Shown: positions 55,902-64,000 of the stretch, piece by piece
How positions within the stretch are numbered: the stretch's first letter is position 1
Layout of the letters: each line of letters opens with the position of its first letter
Origin: Vibrio chagasii
Lineage (GTDB): Bacteria > Pseudomonadota > Gammaproteobacteria > Enterobacterales > Vibrionaceae
Assembly: GCF_002954585.1 (NCBI RefSeq)
Contig: NZ_MSCI01000002.1
Span: forward strand, 1,404,089 to 1,468,088
Direction: 5' to 3'
DNA length: 64,000 bases
Translations under genes and position numbers: made by a program
The notes under the pieces: model-generated
Told to the model about the DNA's origin: nothing
Seen by the model: the letters and a program-made list of their open reading frames with translations, nothing else
Database searches by the model: none

Positions 55902-56105
55902 TAGTAAAACACAGTCAAAGATTCAGGGAGATAAAGAATTTGTAGCGTAAGTAGAAAACAAGAAACTGGCAAGAAAAAGAGAATCAGTTGTTAACGATAA
56001 TCACGTGCTTTAGAAGATATCAGTTACCTAAGTGCTTGATAGTGAATTTTGGCACCTCGACACAGCTCTCTTATTTGAACATTGTTCAACTATTCAAGCA
56101 CCTGA

Positions 56106-56119
56106 TTGATCTAGATCAA
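56106..56119. promoter_or_regulatory. FNR box upstream of the 61-residue protein gene
   Basis: TTGATCTAGATCAA matches the FNR consensus TTGAT-n4-ATCAA perfectly and is a full palindrome. Its centre lies about 71 bases before the ATG at 56184. A class II promoter with this site at -41.5 would start transcription near 56154 and leave a 30-base leader. Anaerobic activation is the natural reading. Confidence 0.75.
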
Positions 56120-56183
56120 TTCTCAGCATTTTGTGATCAATCAGCCTAAAAAACGTTAGCCAAATGTTAATAAGGAAATTGAT

Positions 56184-56369
56184 ATGGAACTCAAACAAGA
56201 CCCAAGATGTTATACCGACGTATGTGTAGATGGTAAATGGTTCCACTATGACCACTGTGGCACTCAAGCCTATATGCTTAAAGGCGGCGCCTCTGCAGTC
56301 ATCGAGCTTGCAAAAGAGCCAACCACAGAGGGTGAGTTGGTTGAGATGCTGCAAGGTATAGCCAAATAA
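56184..56369 (+). CDS. Small Cys/His-containing protein of unknown function, likely FNR-controlled
   Basis: A 61-residue protein starting MELKQDPRCYTDVCVDGKWFHYDHCGTQAY, with three cysteines and two histidines in the first 25 residues. A good ribosome-binding site (TAAGGAA) lies seven bases before the ATG. I recognise no family. The Cys/His cluster could bind metal. The perfect FNR box upstream suggests an anaerobic role. It is monocistronic as far as I can see. Confidence 0.65.
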   Translation: MELKQDPRCYTDVCVDGKWFHYDHCGTQAYMLKGGASAVIELAKEPTTEGELVEMLQGIAK

Positions 56370-56597
56370 CATAAACCAATTACATAGCTAAAATCGTTAA
56401 TACTCCCTACCTCCCCAACACATTTTACTATTAGCGACAGTAAACCCAACACCAAACTCAGCTATAAATATAAAATAAGAAGCTAGAATCAAAACATAAA
56501 TCTAAGTTTTCCTTCATTAACCAGCCCACTATATGGAATAGCATTTCATATGAGAGTATGCTTTTACTTTAATTTCTTTATATAGGCGCTCTTAAAG

Positions 56598-56906
56598 ATG
56601 GTTAAGCGTAGTAAGATCGATACCTGTCGCACTATTCAACTCATCCTCGATACCAGCTGTCATCAGTTATTGACGGTTGGCTACGAAAACATGTCTTACA
56701 CCACACTAACCCAAGCAACCAAAATCTCAAGAACGGGAATCAGCCATCCTTTCCCTACGAAGACTGACTTTCTGATGGCATTAGAAGGACGATTCTTAAA
56801 ACTTTTAGTTGATCATCTGACGATTAATGAAGGAGGTGAAGCGTTGGAACTGTCTTGGCAGAAAGCCCTTCAAAGCAAAGAGTTTACAGCTATTCTTGGG
56901 CACTGA
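56598..56906 (+). pseudogene. TetR family regulator, truncated at the 3' end
   Basis: The DNA-binding half of a TetR regulator is present: TIQLILDTSCHQLLTVGYENMSYTTLTQATKISRTGISHPFPTKTDFLMAL, i.e. helices 1-4 with the turn before recognition helix 3. After about 99 residues (KEFTAIL) the frame ends abruptly at GH-stop, whereas family members have about 190 residues. The stop lies where the sequence switches to that of the convergent cyclase fragment. The effector-binding half is gone, so the protein probably has no regulated function. Confidence 0.8.
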
Positions 56907-57865
56907 TTGGCGACTGCAAGTGCAGCGTTTAACTTTCCTTCCGCCAACAGCACTTCACTGTACGCTCTTAGTACGAGTATTTTATATCGATTGCTCACTT
57001 TATCGCTGTTGAGCGCTTCTGCCTTTTCATAAGCAATACGACCGTTGATTAAATCACCACTACTTAAGTAACTGAACGATTCGTTGATATAAAGGATGTC
57101 AATGGCTTCATCTTCAAATAGACCACTGTCAAAATAGAGCTTTTTGGCTTTTTCTAGAATGCCTAGTGCTTTCGGCCAATCTTCTAAGTAGATGTAAAGC
57201 AAAGCCATGTTCGACATGAGCTTGCTGTTATAAATATGCTTTGGGTACTTCTTCCCTAGTTGTAACCCTTTATGGAAGAAGTACTGCGCATCTTGAAGGT
57301 CATTACGCACATTATTGATTGCACCCGCCGTGTTGTAAGCTTTAACCAATAGCTCATCGTAACGAATCGACTCTGCAATCCCGATAGCGGAACGAACCTG
57401 AATTTCAGACGCTGCAAGGTCGCCCTCTTTAAGATATTCAATTGCAGATTCAACCAATGACTTCGATTTCAACCACAACATACCTTCTTGTTCAGCAAGG
57501 TTGTTGATCTCGTCTAAATATCCCATCACGGCTTTAGTGTCTTGCTGATGTTGCGCCACGTTCGTCAATATCATAAGACGGTACGCTTTTTAGATGGCTA
57601 AGTCTCTTGTTGGATGCAGGCGAGGTAGTTGAGCCAGCGCTTTATCAGCGAATATGGGATCGCTTCGAGACAAATCGAGAATATGAATTAGCTTTTTTCC
57701 ATATTCTGTTTTAGAAAGTTCTTTTTCTGGGGTGTAAACAGCGGGCTCGTTGACTTGCGAGTTAGTCAAATCTACATCGTTGATTGGATACAGCAGAAAG
57801 AAGCCCAGAAAAGCACTCATTGTAACAACAAGCAGGAATGACCCTAAAACATTGTTTTTATTCAT
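56870..57865 (-). pseudogene. TPR-containing sensor (probable diguanylate cyclase) with internal stop and lost 3' end
   Basis: Two segments in the same frame, 57865-57590 and 57574-56870, are separated by a TAA at 57590-57592. The first has a membrane helix (VLGSFLLVVTMSAFLGFFLLYP) and a periplasmic start; the second has several tetratricopeptide repeats (MALLYIYLEDWPKALGILEKA and similar). This layout matches Vibrio membrane sensors in which a periplasmic TPR domain precedes GGDEF, but the output domain is absent: the coding sequence breaks at about 56898 into TetR sequence. It carries a nonsense mutation and a deletion. Confidence 0.75.
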
Positions 57866-58145
57866 TTATAAGTGCCATTATCAATCGCATAGTTCTCTTA
57901 CTATTCGGGCAGTGTTCTTACTTTCTGCATGGTTAATTTCGGTTTGCAGTATACCCGAGCAATATACAGATTAAAATTTTGTCAACTTATAGAACTGGAT
58001 CTTGTTTTTCTCATAATCTGGAATATTCAGGCGGTTTTCTTGATTTAACTCAGGCAATCATCCTACAAAGAGGCGTTATAGTGATTTTCCTGGTCCTATA
58101 GCCGTGACTTCTAAGGAAAGAGCGGACACATAATGAGAATTAACA

Positions 58146-59252
58146 ATGACCCAAATTAATGAACAACGTCTAGTCGACCATTTCTGCGATCTTGTGAAAA
58201 TCGATAGTGAATCTCGCAACGAAAAAGCGATTGCTGAAGCGCTAGCTGAGCAGTTAGGCGAACTAGGTTTTGACGTACATAAACTGGCGGTTCCTGAAGA
58301 AGTATCGAATGGCTTCAACATCTACGCGCGTTTAGACGGCACGCTACCGGGTAGCACAGTATTCAGCTGCCACATGGACACAGTAACCCCAGGTATCGGC
58401 ATTGAGCCAATCATCGAAGATGGCATCATCCGTTCAAAGGGCAACACTATCCTAGGTGGTGACGACAAGTCTGGCATTGCGGCTATCATGGAAGCCGTTC
58501 GCTGCATTCAAGCTGAAGGTCAAGCACACAAGACCATTGAAATTGCATTCACCGTATTCGAAGAAGGCGGTCTATTCGGGTCTTTGAACTTCGATATGTC
58601 TTACATTCAATCTGAGCATGCCATCGTTCTAGATACAGGCGGCCCTATCGGCACAATCGTAAATGCTGCTCCAGGCCAACAAAAGATCGTTGCAACTATC
58701 AAAGGTCGCCCTGCTCACGCTGGGCTAGCACCAGAAGAAGGCATCAGTGCAATTCAAGTAGCAGCAGACGCTATTACTAAAATGAACCTACTTCGTATTG
58801 ATGAAGAAACAACTGCGAACGTGGGTATTGTTGAAGGCGGTCAAGCGACTAACATCGTTATGCCAGAACTAAAAGTGGTTGCGGAAGCTCGCTCACTAAA
58901 TGGCGACAAGCTAACAGCGCAAGTTGAACATATGATTTCAACGTTTGAAGAGAGCGCAAAGCAATTCGGTGCTGAAGTCGAAATCGAATCAACTCGTGCT
59001 TACGATGCATTCGTTATTGCAGACGATCATCCCCACATTCTTTCGATCAAATCGGCATTCGAGAAGCTTGGCGTAACAGCAAACACCAAACGCACTGGCG
59101 GCGGTAGCGATGCAAACAACTTCAATGCGAAAGGTCTAACTACGGTTAACCTATCTACTGGTATGGCGAAAGTTCACACCACTGAAGAGTACATCGCAGT
59201 GAAAGACATGGTTGCTATCACTGAGTTTGTTGTGGCTTACGTAACGCAATAA
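58146..59252 (+). CDS. M20 family metallopeptidase, PepT-like
   Basis: A 368-residue cytoplasmic peptidase of the M20 (PepT/M42-like) group. Metal-site elements are FSCHMDTVTPG (H), GGDDKSGIAAIMEA (bridging Asp), FTVFEEGGLFGS (general base and metal Glu), HAIVLDTGG (Asp), and a late HTTEEY-type histidine (KVHTTEEYIAVKDM). The dimerisation domain lies about 185-290. It likely removes N-terminal residues from short peptides. It is alone on the plus strand, preceded by AATTAACA before the ATG and followed by a bidirectional terminator. Confidence 0.9.
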   Translation: MTQINEQRLVDHFCDLVKIDSESRNEKAIAEALAEQLGELGFDVHKLAVPEEVSNGFNIYARLDGTLPGSTVFSCHMDTVTPGIGIEPIIEDGIIRSKGNTILGGDDKSGIAAIMEAVRCIQAEGQAHKTIEIAFTVFEEGGLFGSLNFDMSYIQSEHAIVLDTGGPIGTIVNAAPGQQKIVATIKGRPAHAGLAPEEGISAIQVAADAITKMNLLRIDEETTANVGIVEGGQATNIVMPELKVVAEARSLNGDKLTAQVEHMISTFEESAKQFGAEVEIESTRAYDAFVIADDHPHILSIKSAFEKLGVTANTKRTGGGSDANNFNAKGLTTVNLSTGMAKVHTTEEYIAVKDMVAITEFVVAYVTQ

Positions 59253-59295
59253 TCTTACTTCTAAGCGAGATGAAGAACATCATCTAGCCAATATC

Positions 59296-59329
59296 AAAAA
59301 GCCGAGTTCATGTTGGACTCGGCTTTTTT
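59296..59329. terminator. Bidirectional terminator between PepT-like and DUF3859 genes
   Basis: AAAAAGCCGAGT / ACTCGGCTTTTT is a perfect 12-bp stem with a 9-10 base loop and A/T tracts at both ends, between two convergent genes. Confidence 0.93.
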
Positions 59330-59358
59330 GTTGTTCAAATTTGTCTAGAGGTTCGAGG

Positions 59359-59781
59359 CTAGAACCCTCTACGCTTCCAGAACTGGCCTTCGTCTTTTGC
59401 TACTAGGTCGAATGTCTTGTCTGCGATGATGTTGCCTTTGAGTTCGACCGTCATGCGCCATTTACCGATCTTGTTTGAGACTGGTGCCCAAATGGTGTCG
59501 CCTAGGTAGAAATCCCAATCGTTATTGCCGACGTACTCTTCACCATCGAATGGCTCAAGCACTTCGCCTTTATCGGTCGTGATATCCGGGTGGTAAATGC
59601 AGTAACGAATTTTTTCGCCTTTGGCTTTTTTAATGTTCAAGATATAGCCAAATTCAACGTCGATTTCAGCGTCAACGGTGGTTGTGAACTCTTGGATTTT
59701 AGGTAGGTCTTTAGACTTAGAATCCCACGTGGAGTAAATACCGTAAGAAGTCATCTCTACGACAACAGAACGTTTTGCCAT
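59359..59781 (-). CDS. DUF3859 domain protein
   Basis: A 140-residue soluble protein (MAKRSVVVEMTSYGIYSTWDSKSKDLPKIQEFTTTVDAEIDVEFGYILNIKKAKG...) recognised as DUF3859, an all-beta family of unknown function. The residue pattern (WxxxGxWxMTVEL) is conserved in such sequences. It has no signal peptide. It lies next to a small P-loop kinase gene on the same strand, with 78 bases between them. Confidence 0.75.
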   Translation of the reverse strand: MAKRSVVVEMTSYGIYSTWDSKSKDLPKIQEFTTTVDAEIDVEFGYILNIKKAKGEKIRYCIYHPDITTDKGEVLEPFDGEEYVGNNDWDFYLGDTIWAPVSNKIGKWRMTVELKGNIIADKTFDLVAKDEGQFWKRRGF

Positions 59782-59859
59782 TTCAATCGTTACCTTGGAA
59801 TTGCTTTGTTAGTTTAATATGAGGGATCGCCCACTCTATAGAGCAGCACGAATGTTGAG

Positions 59860-60228
59860 CTACTCTTGCCAATCTCTCGCCATACGCTTGATCACTGATG
59901 GTTCAATGTCGTGAATAGTTCCGTAGTTTTCTCGACAAACTTCAATCACTAAATCCGCTTTGTATTTGAGCGCAAGTTGACGATAAGCCTTCATTTCCCA
60001 GTGTTTGATGAAGGTATTCGATACGACAACGTCCTTCCCTTGCTTTAGACCATTTTCAGCGGTGTTCTGGCACCACTCATGGGCCTGTTGTAACTGTTTA
60101 GGGTCAAAGCAGTACTCACCTTGTTCGTTGACAAAATACATATCGGCTTCGACATGCAAGGCGTCATAAGTTTTTGCTTTTGTTGACTTACCCGAACCTG
60201 GCAGCCCTCGAATGAGTATTAACTTCAT
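59860..60228 (-). CDS. Small P-loop ATP-binding kinase-like protein
   Basis: A 122-residue protein with Walker A (LIRGLPGSGKSTKA, residues 5-17) and a lid-like region ending VIKRMARDWQE. It belongs to the AAA-33/zeta-like P-loop kinases, resembling the ATP-binding domain found in T4 Pnk and NEDD4-binding-protein-2-like proteins. The substrate is unknown. Size and composition suggest a single-domain enzyme that could phosphorylate a small molecule or polynucleotide end. Confidence 0.75.
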   Translation of the reverse strand: MKLILIRGLPGSGKSTKAKTYDALHVEADMYFVNEQGEYCFDPKQLQQAHEWCQNTAENGLKQGKDVVVSNTFIKHWEMKAYRQLALKYKADLVIEVCRENYGTIHDIEPSVIKRMARDWQE

Positions 60229-60450
60229 TGATACATTACGGCTTAAATCAAAAGCATGAGTTTATCGTAAATAATACTCTGTTGCTCTGATTACTACCGA
60301 TACCAGCACTTAAGCACTCTTCTACACGTCTTGGCATTGTTGAGCGAGACAATAACCACAAGAAAACTAAGTGCTCTCTCGATAAAAACACAAATAATTT
60401 ACAACTATCCATTTTGTATATCGACAAGCGTATCAAACTATTATAGATTT

Positions 60451-60474
60451 AGATGTATAGACGTCTATATATCT
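60451..60474. promoter_or_regulatory. MetJ operator (tandem met boxes) upstream of metA
   Basis: Three abutting 8-base met boxes: AGATGTAT (60451-60458), the consensus palindrome AGACGTCT (60459-60466) and ATATATCT (60467-60474). The centre is a perfect met box. They lie about 20 bases before the GTG start, so MetJ plus S-adenosylmethionine would repress metA here. Confidence 0.88.
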
Positions 60475-60491
60475 AGCTTAGGGAGAAAGCT

Positions 60492-61433
60492 GTGCCTATC
60501 CGCATTCCAGACCAATTGCCAGCGAGCGATGTTCTTCGTGAAGAAAACATCTTTGTTATGCCGCTATCAAGAGCATCGACACAGGAAATCCGTCCACTTC
60601 GAGTCTTGATCCTCAACCTAATGCCGAAGAAGATTGAAACCGAAACTCAATTCTTACGCCTACTATCGAACAGCCCGTTGCAAGTGGATGTTGAACTGCT
60701 TCGAATCGATGACCGTCCAAGTAAAAATACACCGACTGAGCACCTCGATAACTTTTACCGTCAATTTGAGATGGTGAAAAACCGTAACTTTGATGGATTG
60801 ATCATCACTGGTGCGCCATTAGGTTTGGTTCAGTTTGAAGATGTTATCTACTGGGATCACCTAAAAACCATCATGGAGTGGGCTAACAAGCACGTTACCT
60901 CGACTCTTTATGTGTGCTGGGCTGCTCAAGCGGGCTTGAAATTGCTGTATGACTTACCGAAGCGTACTCGCAAAGAGAAGCTTTCGGGCGTTTACAATCA
61001 CGAGATTCATAACCCTTACCACCCTATTCTGCGTGGTTTTGATGACACCTTCTTAGCACCACACTCTCGCTATGCAGATTTCTCACCCGAGTATCTAGCA
61101 GAGCATACTGACCTTGATGTCCTTGCGACGTCAGATGTCGCTGGTGTGTATCTCGCGGCAACCAAAGACAAGCGAAACGTGTTTGTGACCGGTCACCCTG
61201 AATACGATGCGCATACGCTTCACAACGAATACATCCGTGATTTGGGTGAAGGTATGGAGCCAGTCATCCCTATTAACTACTATCCAAACAATAACCCAGA
61301 CAACAAACCCGTTGCGAGCTGGCGAAGTCACGGGCACTTACTGTTCTCAAACTGGCTAAACTACTGCGTTTACCAACAAACGCCTTACGATTTGGATCAC
61401 TTCAGCGAAGAAAACTTCACCAAAGACGATTAA
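60492..61433 (+). CDS. metA: Homoserine O-succinyltransferase
   Basis: A 313-residue enzyme that activates homoserine in methionine synthesis. Family blocks seen are [57 protein letters not shown], the nucleophile cysteine in [12 protein letters not shown] (about residue 142), HSRYADF, and the EYD/HPEYD motif [16 protein letters not shown]. It starts with GTG seven bases after GGGAGAAAG, as in other Vibrio metA genes. Upstream MetJ boxes give repression by methionine. Confidence 0.96.
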   Translation: MPIRIPDQLPASDVLREENIFVMPLSRASTQEIRPLRVLILNLMPKKIETETQFLRLLSNSPLQVDVELLRIDDRPSKNTPTEHLDNFYRQFEMVKNRNFDGLIITGAPLGLVQFEDVIYWDHLKTIMEWANKHVTSTLYVCWAAQAGLKLLYDLPKRTRKEKLSGVYNHEIHNPYHPILRGFDDTFLAPHSRYADFSPEYLAEHTDLDVLATSDVAGVYLAATKDKRNVFVTGHPEYDAHTLHNEYIRDLGEGMEPVIPINYYPNNNPDNKPVASWRSHGHLLFSNWLNYCVYQQTPYDLDHFSEENFTKDD

Positions 61434-61464
61434 TTCTTCGCTGGTTTATCAAGGATACAATGTT

Positions 61465-61526
61465 GCGCCCAACAAGCTGTTTACTTCTGTGATGTTAGAA
61501 ACATGCTTATTGGGCGCAGCTTTTTT
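61465..61526 (+). terminator. Terminator of metA
   Basis: GCGCCCAACAAGC pairs with GCTTATTGGGCGC (one G-U) around a 27-base loop and is followed by AGCTTTTTT. The long loop is unusual but the stem and T-tract are convincing. Confidence 0.8.
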
Positions 61527-61614
61527 ATGGAGAGTGGATCGCATTCCACCATAGATTTACCACCTTATGTTTACCAATTTCATATGATTGTCTGGTGTTC
61601 ATAAGGAGCTTCAC

Positions 61615-62355
61615 ATGCCTGCCAAGTCATTGTTTTCAAATCCCCTAATCTCAGCTCTGATTGCTTCTATCTCATTGTCTGGCTGTGTCTCTGTAACAGA
61701 AGGACCACCGAAAATAGAAAGCGATCCTATTGCGATGTCAGAATCTCGCATTGAATTAGGTTTGGGGTACATGGGCCAAGGCAACATGGTAAGGGCGCGT
61801 GAAAACCTAGAACTTGCTATCAAACATGCACCAAGTTATTACCGTGCTCGACTCTCAATGGCCCATTACTATGAACAAGTGGGTGAAGTCGATGAAGCGA
61901 GGTCTGCGTATCGAAAAGCGTTAAGCCTAGACTCAAGAAACGGAAACGTGCTCAATAACTACGGGACGTTTTTGTGTAAGCAAGGCGAGTATAAACAGGC
62001 CGATAAGTACTTTAATCGCGCCATTGACCAGCCCTACTACTACTTAGTATCCGCCAGTTATGAGAACGCAGCTTTTTGCGCATTTAAGGCAGGTAATACA
62101 GAACAAGCCAAGTATTACTTCACACGCGCCATTGACCATGATCCGAACCGAGTAAAGTCGATATTACAGTTATCTAAAATTGAAGTGAGTGAAGCCGATT
62201 ATAACGACGCTAGGCTTCGTCTGTTTAAGTTCCACCAGCGATATGGTTATCAAATTCCATCGCTTCAAATTTTAGTCGATCTCGAAAAGAAAGCCGGAAA
62301 CCATGCGCTTGAGAAGAAGTACCAAAGTAAGTTGGATGAATTGCTCTCTGCTTAA
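61615..62355 (+). CDS. PilW/PilF-like TPR lipoprotein (type IV pilus biogenesis/stability)
   Basis: A 246-residue lipoprotein: a type II signal ending LSGC (about residue 24) and about six tetratricopeptide repeats, beginning ESRIELGLGYMGQGNMVRARENLELAIKHAP and including YRKALSLDSRNGNVLNNYGTFLCKQGEYKQADKYF. This is the PilF/PilW pattern, the outer-membrane pilotin for the PilQ secretin. In Vibrio the usual pilW lies beside rodZ/ispG, and here it is next to metA, so this may be an extra copy. AAGGAG precedes the start at 61615. No other pilus gene is immediately adjacent. Confidence 0.83.
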   Translation: MPAKSLFSNPLISALIASISLSGCVSVTEGPPKIESDPIAMSESRIELGLGYMGQGNMVRARENLELAIKHAPSYYRARLSMAHYYEQVGEVDEARSAYRKALSLDSRNGNVLNNYGTFLCKQGEYKQADKYFNRAIDQPYYYLVSASYENAAFCAFKAGNTEQAKYYFTRAIDHDPNRVKSILQLSKIEVSEADYNDARLRLFKFHQRYGYQIPSLQILVDLEKKAGNHALEKKYQSKLDELLSA

Positions 62356-62370
62356 CCAAATCTGATAAAA

Positions 62371-62406
62371 AATGGGCTTGTTGATTGAACAACAAGCCCG
62401 TTTTAT
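62371..62406 (+). terminator. Terminator of the PilW-like gene
   Basis: A perfect 10-bp stem (GGGCTTGTTG / CAACAAGCCC) with a 6-base loop is followed by GTTTTATTT. It lies about 20 bases after the PilW-like stop codon and 40 bases before the convergent rlmF end. Confidence 0.9.
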
Positions 62407-62448
62407 TTAATAGAAATAACGATACTTTCTAGTTTAACGTGTGAACCG

Positions 62449-63693
62449 TTATTTAAGCGCGATCCATTCTTGTCTTTGCCCGTCGTCCATAAAAGTCCAT
62501 GCTACAAAGCGACTCACTTTCTGGCCTTGAGACATCTCTACGACTTTCACTTGTTTCGCTTTAAGCTTACCAAGCTCAGAACGAAGCATATCAACGTTGT
62601 CTTTCTTCGAAATTAGCGTCGTGAACCACAGCACTTGAGTCGCAAACAATTGGCTCTCTCTTGCCATTTTCATGATGAATGCTGCTTCCCCACCTGGGCA
62701 CCATAACTCCGCTTTTTGACCGCCAAAGTTTAAGGTTGGCTTATTTTGCTTGGCTTTTTTCGCTTCAGGTTTGAACGTTTGGCCCGCTTTCTTAGCTCGG
62801 TTTGCCGCTAGGTTGTCTAGTTTACGCTGTGTGCCCTTTTCTGCTTCCTCTAAAGAAGAGTGGAATGGAGGGTTGCAAATAGTGACATCGTAACGTTCGT
62901 TATCTTTGATCACGCCCTTAAAGATAGATTCGGAGTCCGCTTGCAAACGTGCTTTGATCTTACCCTTTAAGTTAACGTTGCTTGCAGCAATGAAATTCGC
63001 GGCTTTCACCGACACAGGGTCAACATCACTACCGGTGCAACGCCATTTGTATTCCGTGGCGCCGATAATTGGGTAGATACAGTTCGCACCAACACCGATG
63101 TCTAGCGCTTTCACGGATTGATGATTATAAGGTTCACCCTGACCATCGCTATTAAGAATGTCTGCCACTCTATGAATGTAGTCCGCTCGACCAGGAATCG
63201 GCGGGCACAAGTATCCAACCGGAATATCCCAGTGCTTAACACCATAGTGATGCGCCAATAACGCTTTGTTGAGTAGTTTAACCGCCAATGGATCAGAGAA
63301 ATTGATCGTGTCTTCACCTACTGGATTCTTAATTAAGTGCGCTTTTAATTCTGGTAAAGCCGCGACCAATAGCTCGAAGTCGTAACGCCCTGTGTGCTGG
63401 TTTCTTGGGTGCAAACCCGCTGCTGGCTTTACGGTATTCTTATTGCGTTGTGAACCTCCGGTGCGCTTCGAGCCAGAAGGCTTTTGAGAGCCGCTCGATC
63501 TTTTTGGTGCGTTCTTATTAGAAGTGTCTTTTTTAAAAGGAGCTTTGCCCTTCCCGCCTTTGTTGTTTGGTTTACCAGAAGCTCGCTTAGCTTTGTTCTG
63601 TCCAGTCGCTTTTGAATCCGCACGGTTACGGTTTGCATCAGAAGCACTGTTTTTTGATAGGCTTAGCGTGGTTCTTTTTTGTGATTGGCTCAT
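62449..63693 (-). CDS. rlmF: 23S rRNA (adenine1618-N6)-methyltransferase
   Basis: A 414-residue SAM-dependent methyltransferase. An N-terminal, very basic extension of about 95 residues rich in Lys/Ser/Asn ([22 protein letters not shown]) may bind rRNA. The catalytic domain has [28 protein letters not shown] [20 protein letters not shown], the SAM motif [18 protein letters not shown] and the N6-adenine motif NPPF ([11 protein letters not shown]). The extension is longer than in E. coli RlmF. It modifies A1618 in 23S rRNA. It begins five bases after the stop codon of the metallopeptidase-like gene. Confidence 0.95.
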   Translation of the reverse strand: MSQSQKRTTLSLSKNSASDANRNRADSKATGQNKAKRASGKPNNKGGKGKAPFKKDTSNKNAPKRSSGSQKPSGSKRTGGSQRNKNTVKPAAGLHPRNQHTGRYDFELLVAALPELKAHLIKNPVGEDTINFSDPLAVKLLNKALLAHHYGVKHWDIPVGYLCPPIPGRADYIHRVADILNSDGQGEPYNHQSVKALDIGVGANCIYPIIGATEYKWRCTGSDVDPVSVKAANFIAASNVNLKGKIKARLQADSESIFKGVIKDNERYDVTICNPPFHSSLEEAEKGTQRKLDNLAANRAKKAGQTFKPEAKKAKQNKPTLNFGGQKAELWCPGGEAAFIMKMARESQLFATQVLWFTTLISKKDNVDMLRSELGKLKAKQVKVVEMSQGQKVSRFVAWTFMDDGQRQEWIALK

Positions 63694-63697
63694 TGGG

Positions 63698-64000
63698 CTA
63701 CTTCTTTAAATCTTGATAAATCATGAACAAACGGGCATCTAACTCTAATTGATGATATTCCGGTTCCATGTGACAGCATAGTTGGTAAAAGGCTTTGTCG
63801 TGGTCTTTCTCTTTGATGTGTGCCAGTTCATGTACCACTAGCATTCTCAACAAAGGCTCAGGGGCATTACGAAATACACTGGCGATACGAATCTCATTCT
63901 TCGATTTGATCTTACCACCGTGGTTTTTGGCGACATAAGAGTGCAAACCTAATGCATTGTTGATTAGGTGGATCTTGCCATCATAAATCACTTTACTAAT
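63698..64000 (-). CDS. YgjP-like metallopeptidase domain protein (start beyond window)
   Basis: The C-terminal 100 residues are visible. They contain the zinc-protease motif [36 protein letters not shown], matching the YgjP/DUF45 family. The reading frame is open through the right edge (I-S-K-V before the first internal Met), so the gene continues outside the window and no start can be chosen. It lies just upstream of rlmF on the same strand. Confidence 0.85.
   Translation of the reverse strand: MSKVIYDGKIHLINNALGLHSYVAKNHGGKIKSKNEIRIASVFRNAPEPLLRMLVVHELAHIKEKDHDKAFYQLCCHMEPEYHQLELDARLFMIYQDLKK

Overview
The window is a stretch of a Vibrio chromosome, most likely from a Splendidus-clade-like marine species. 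This rests on recalled protein resemblance: a Vibrio-type fhu locus, a complete Tad pilus locus, chitinase, a photolyase operon, metA with a GTG start behind MetJ boxes, and tRNA-Val(GAC) genes. Base composition is in the low-to-mid 40s % GC by eye. No prophage, transposase, integrase or CRISPR array was found. The region mixes stable housekeeping genes with accessory and decaying ones.

Layout. 1-7.5 kb: a partial DUF3297 gene, then a ferric-hydroxamate uptake locus (outer-membrane receptor and fhuB/fhuD/fhuC, all minus strand). A Fur-box-like site precedes fhuC, and divergent from it lies a wrecked 4'-phosphopantetheinyl transferase, the vestige of a siderophore-biosynthesis capability. 7.5-10 kb: a GNAT acetyltransferase, a small zinc-ribbon protein, a PcfJ-like protein and a universal stress protein. 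10.2-13.9 kb: a tightly overlapping light/UV operon (CRY-DASH, FeS-type photolyase, SDR). 13.9-15.3 kb: an array of 216-bp tandem repeats and a tiny DUF2256 gene. 15.4-20.3 kb: sbcC and sbcD. 20.5-23 kb: an OmpA-like barrel, a glutathione S-transferase and a LysE-type exporter. 23.1-26.6 kb: two secreted enzymes (sphingomyelinase C-like and a subtilase with a large insert), then a 119-bp-period tandem repeat.

27-38 kb: a GNAT, a truncated PAS protein convergent with a frameshifted LysR gene, a multidomain GH18 chitinase, a DHH phosphoesterase, a chemotaxis receptor, a DmeF-type metal exporter with its MarR regulator and two clear palindromic operators, and a LysR gene. 38.1-40 kb: a third array of the same interspersed repeat and a divergent second-type adenylosuccinate synthetase. 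40-54.2 kb: a Cys-rich GAF-GGDEF protein, then the whole Tad/Flp pilus locus on the minus strand (flp, tadV, rcpC, rcpA, lipoprotein, tadZ, tadABCDEF, a tadG-like gene, ompA-like gene), with a divergent LysR gene at its head. 54.8-64 kb: two tRNA-Val genes, a DUF2726 protein, an FNR-box-preceded small protein, a TetR/diguanylate-cyclase deletion scar, a PepT-like peptidase, DUF3859, a small P-loop kinase, metA, a PilW-like lipoprotein, rlmF and a partial YgjP-like metallopeptidase.

Two themes stand out. First, one family of palindromic interspersed elements has been amplified into three tandem arrays with different periods. Second, there are two deletion scars (near 28.1 kb and 56.9 kb) where a sensory/cyclic-di-GMP gene and a convergent regulator gene have both lost their 3' ends. 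I did not find a convincing wholly new system. The best leads are the repeat family, the scars, the divergent PurA, the Cys-rich GAF cyclase and the PcfJ-like/zinc-ribbon pair.
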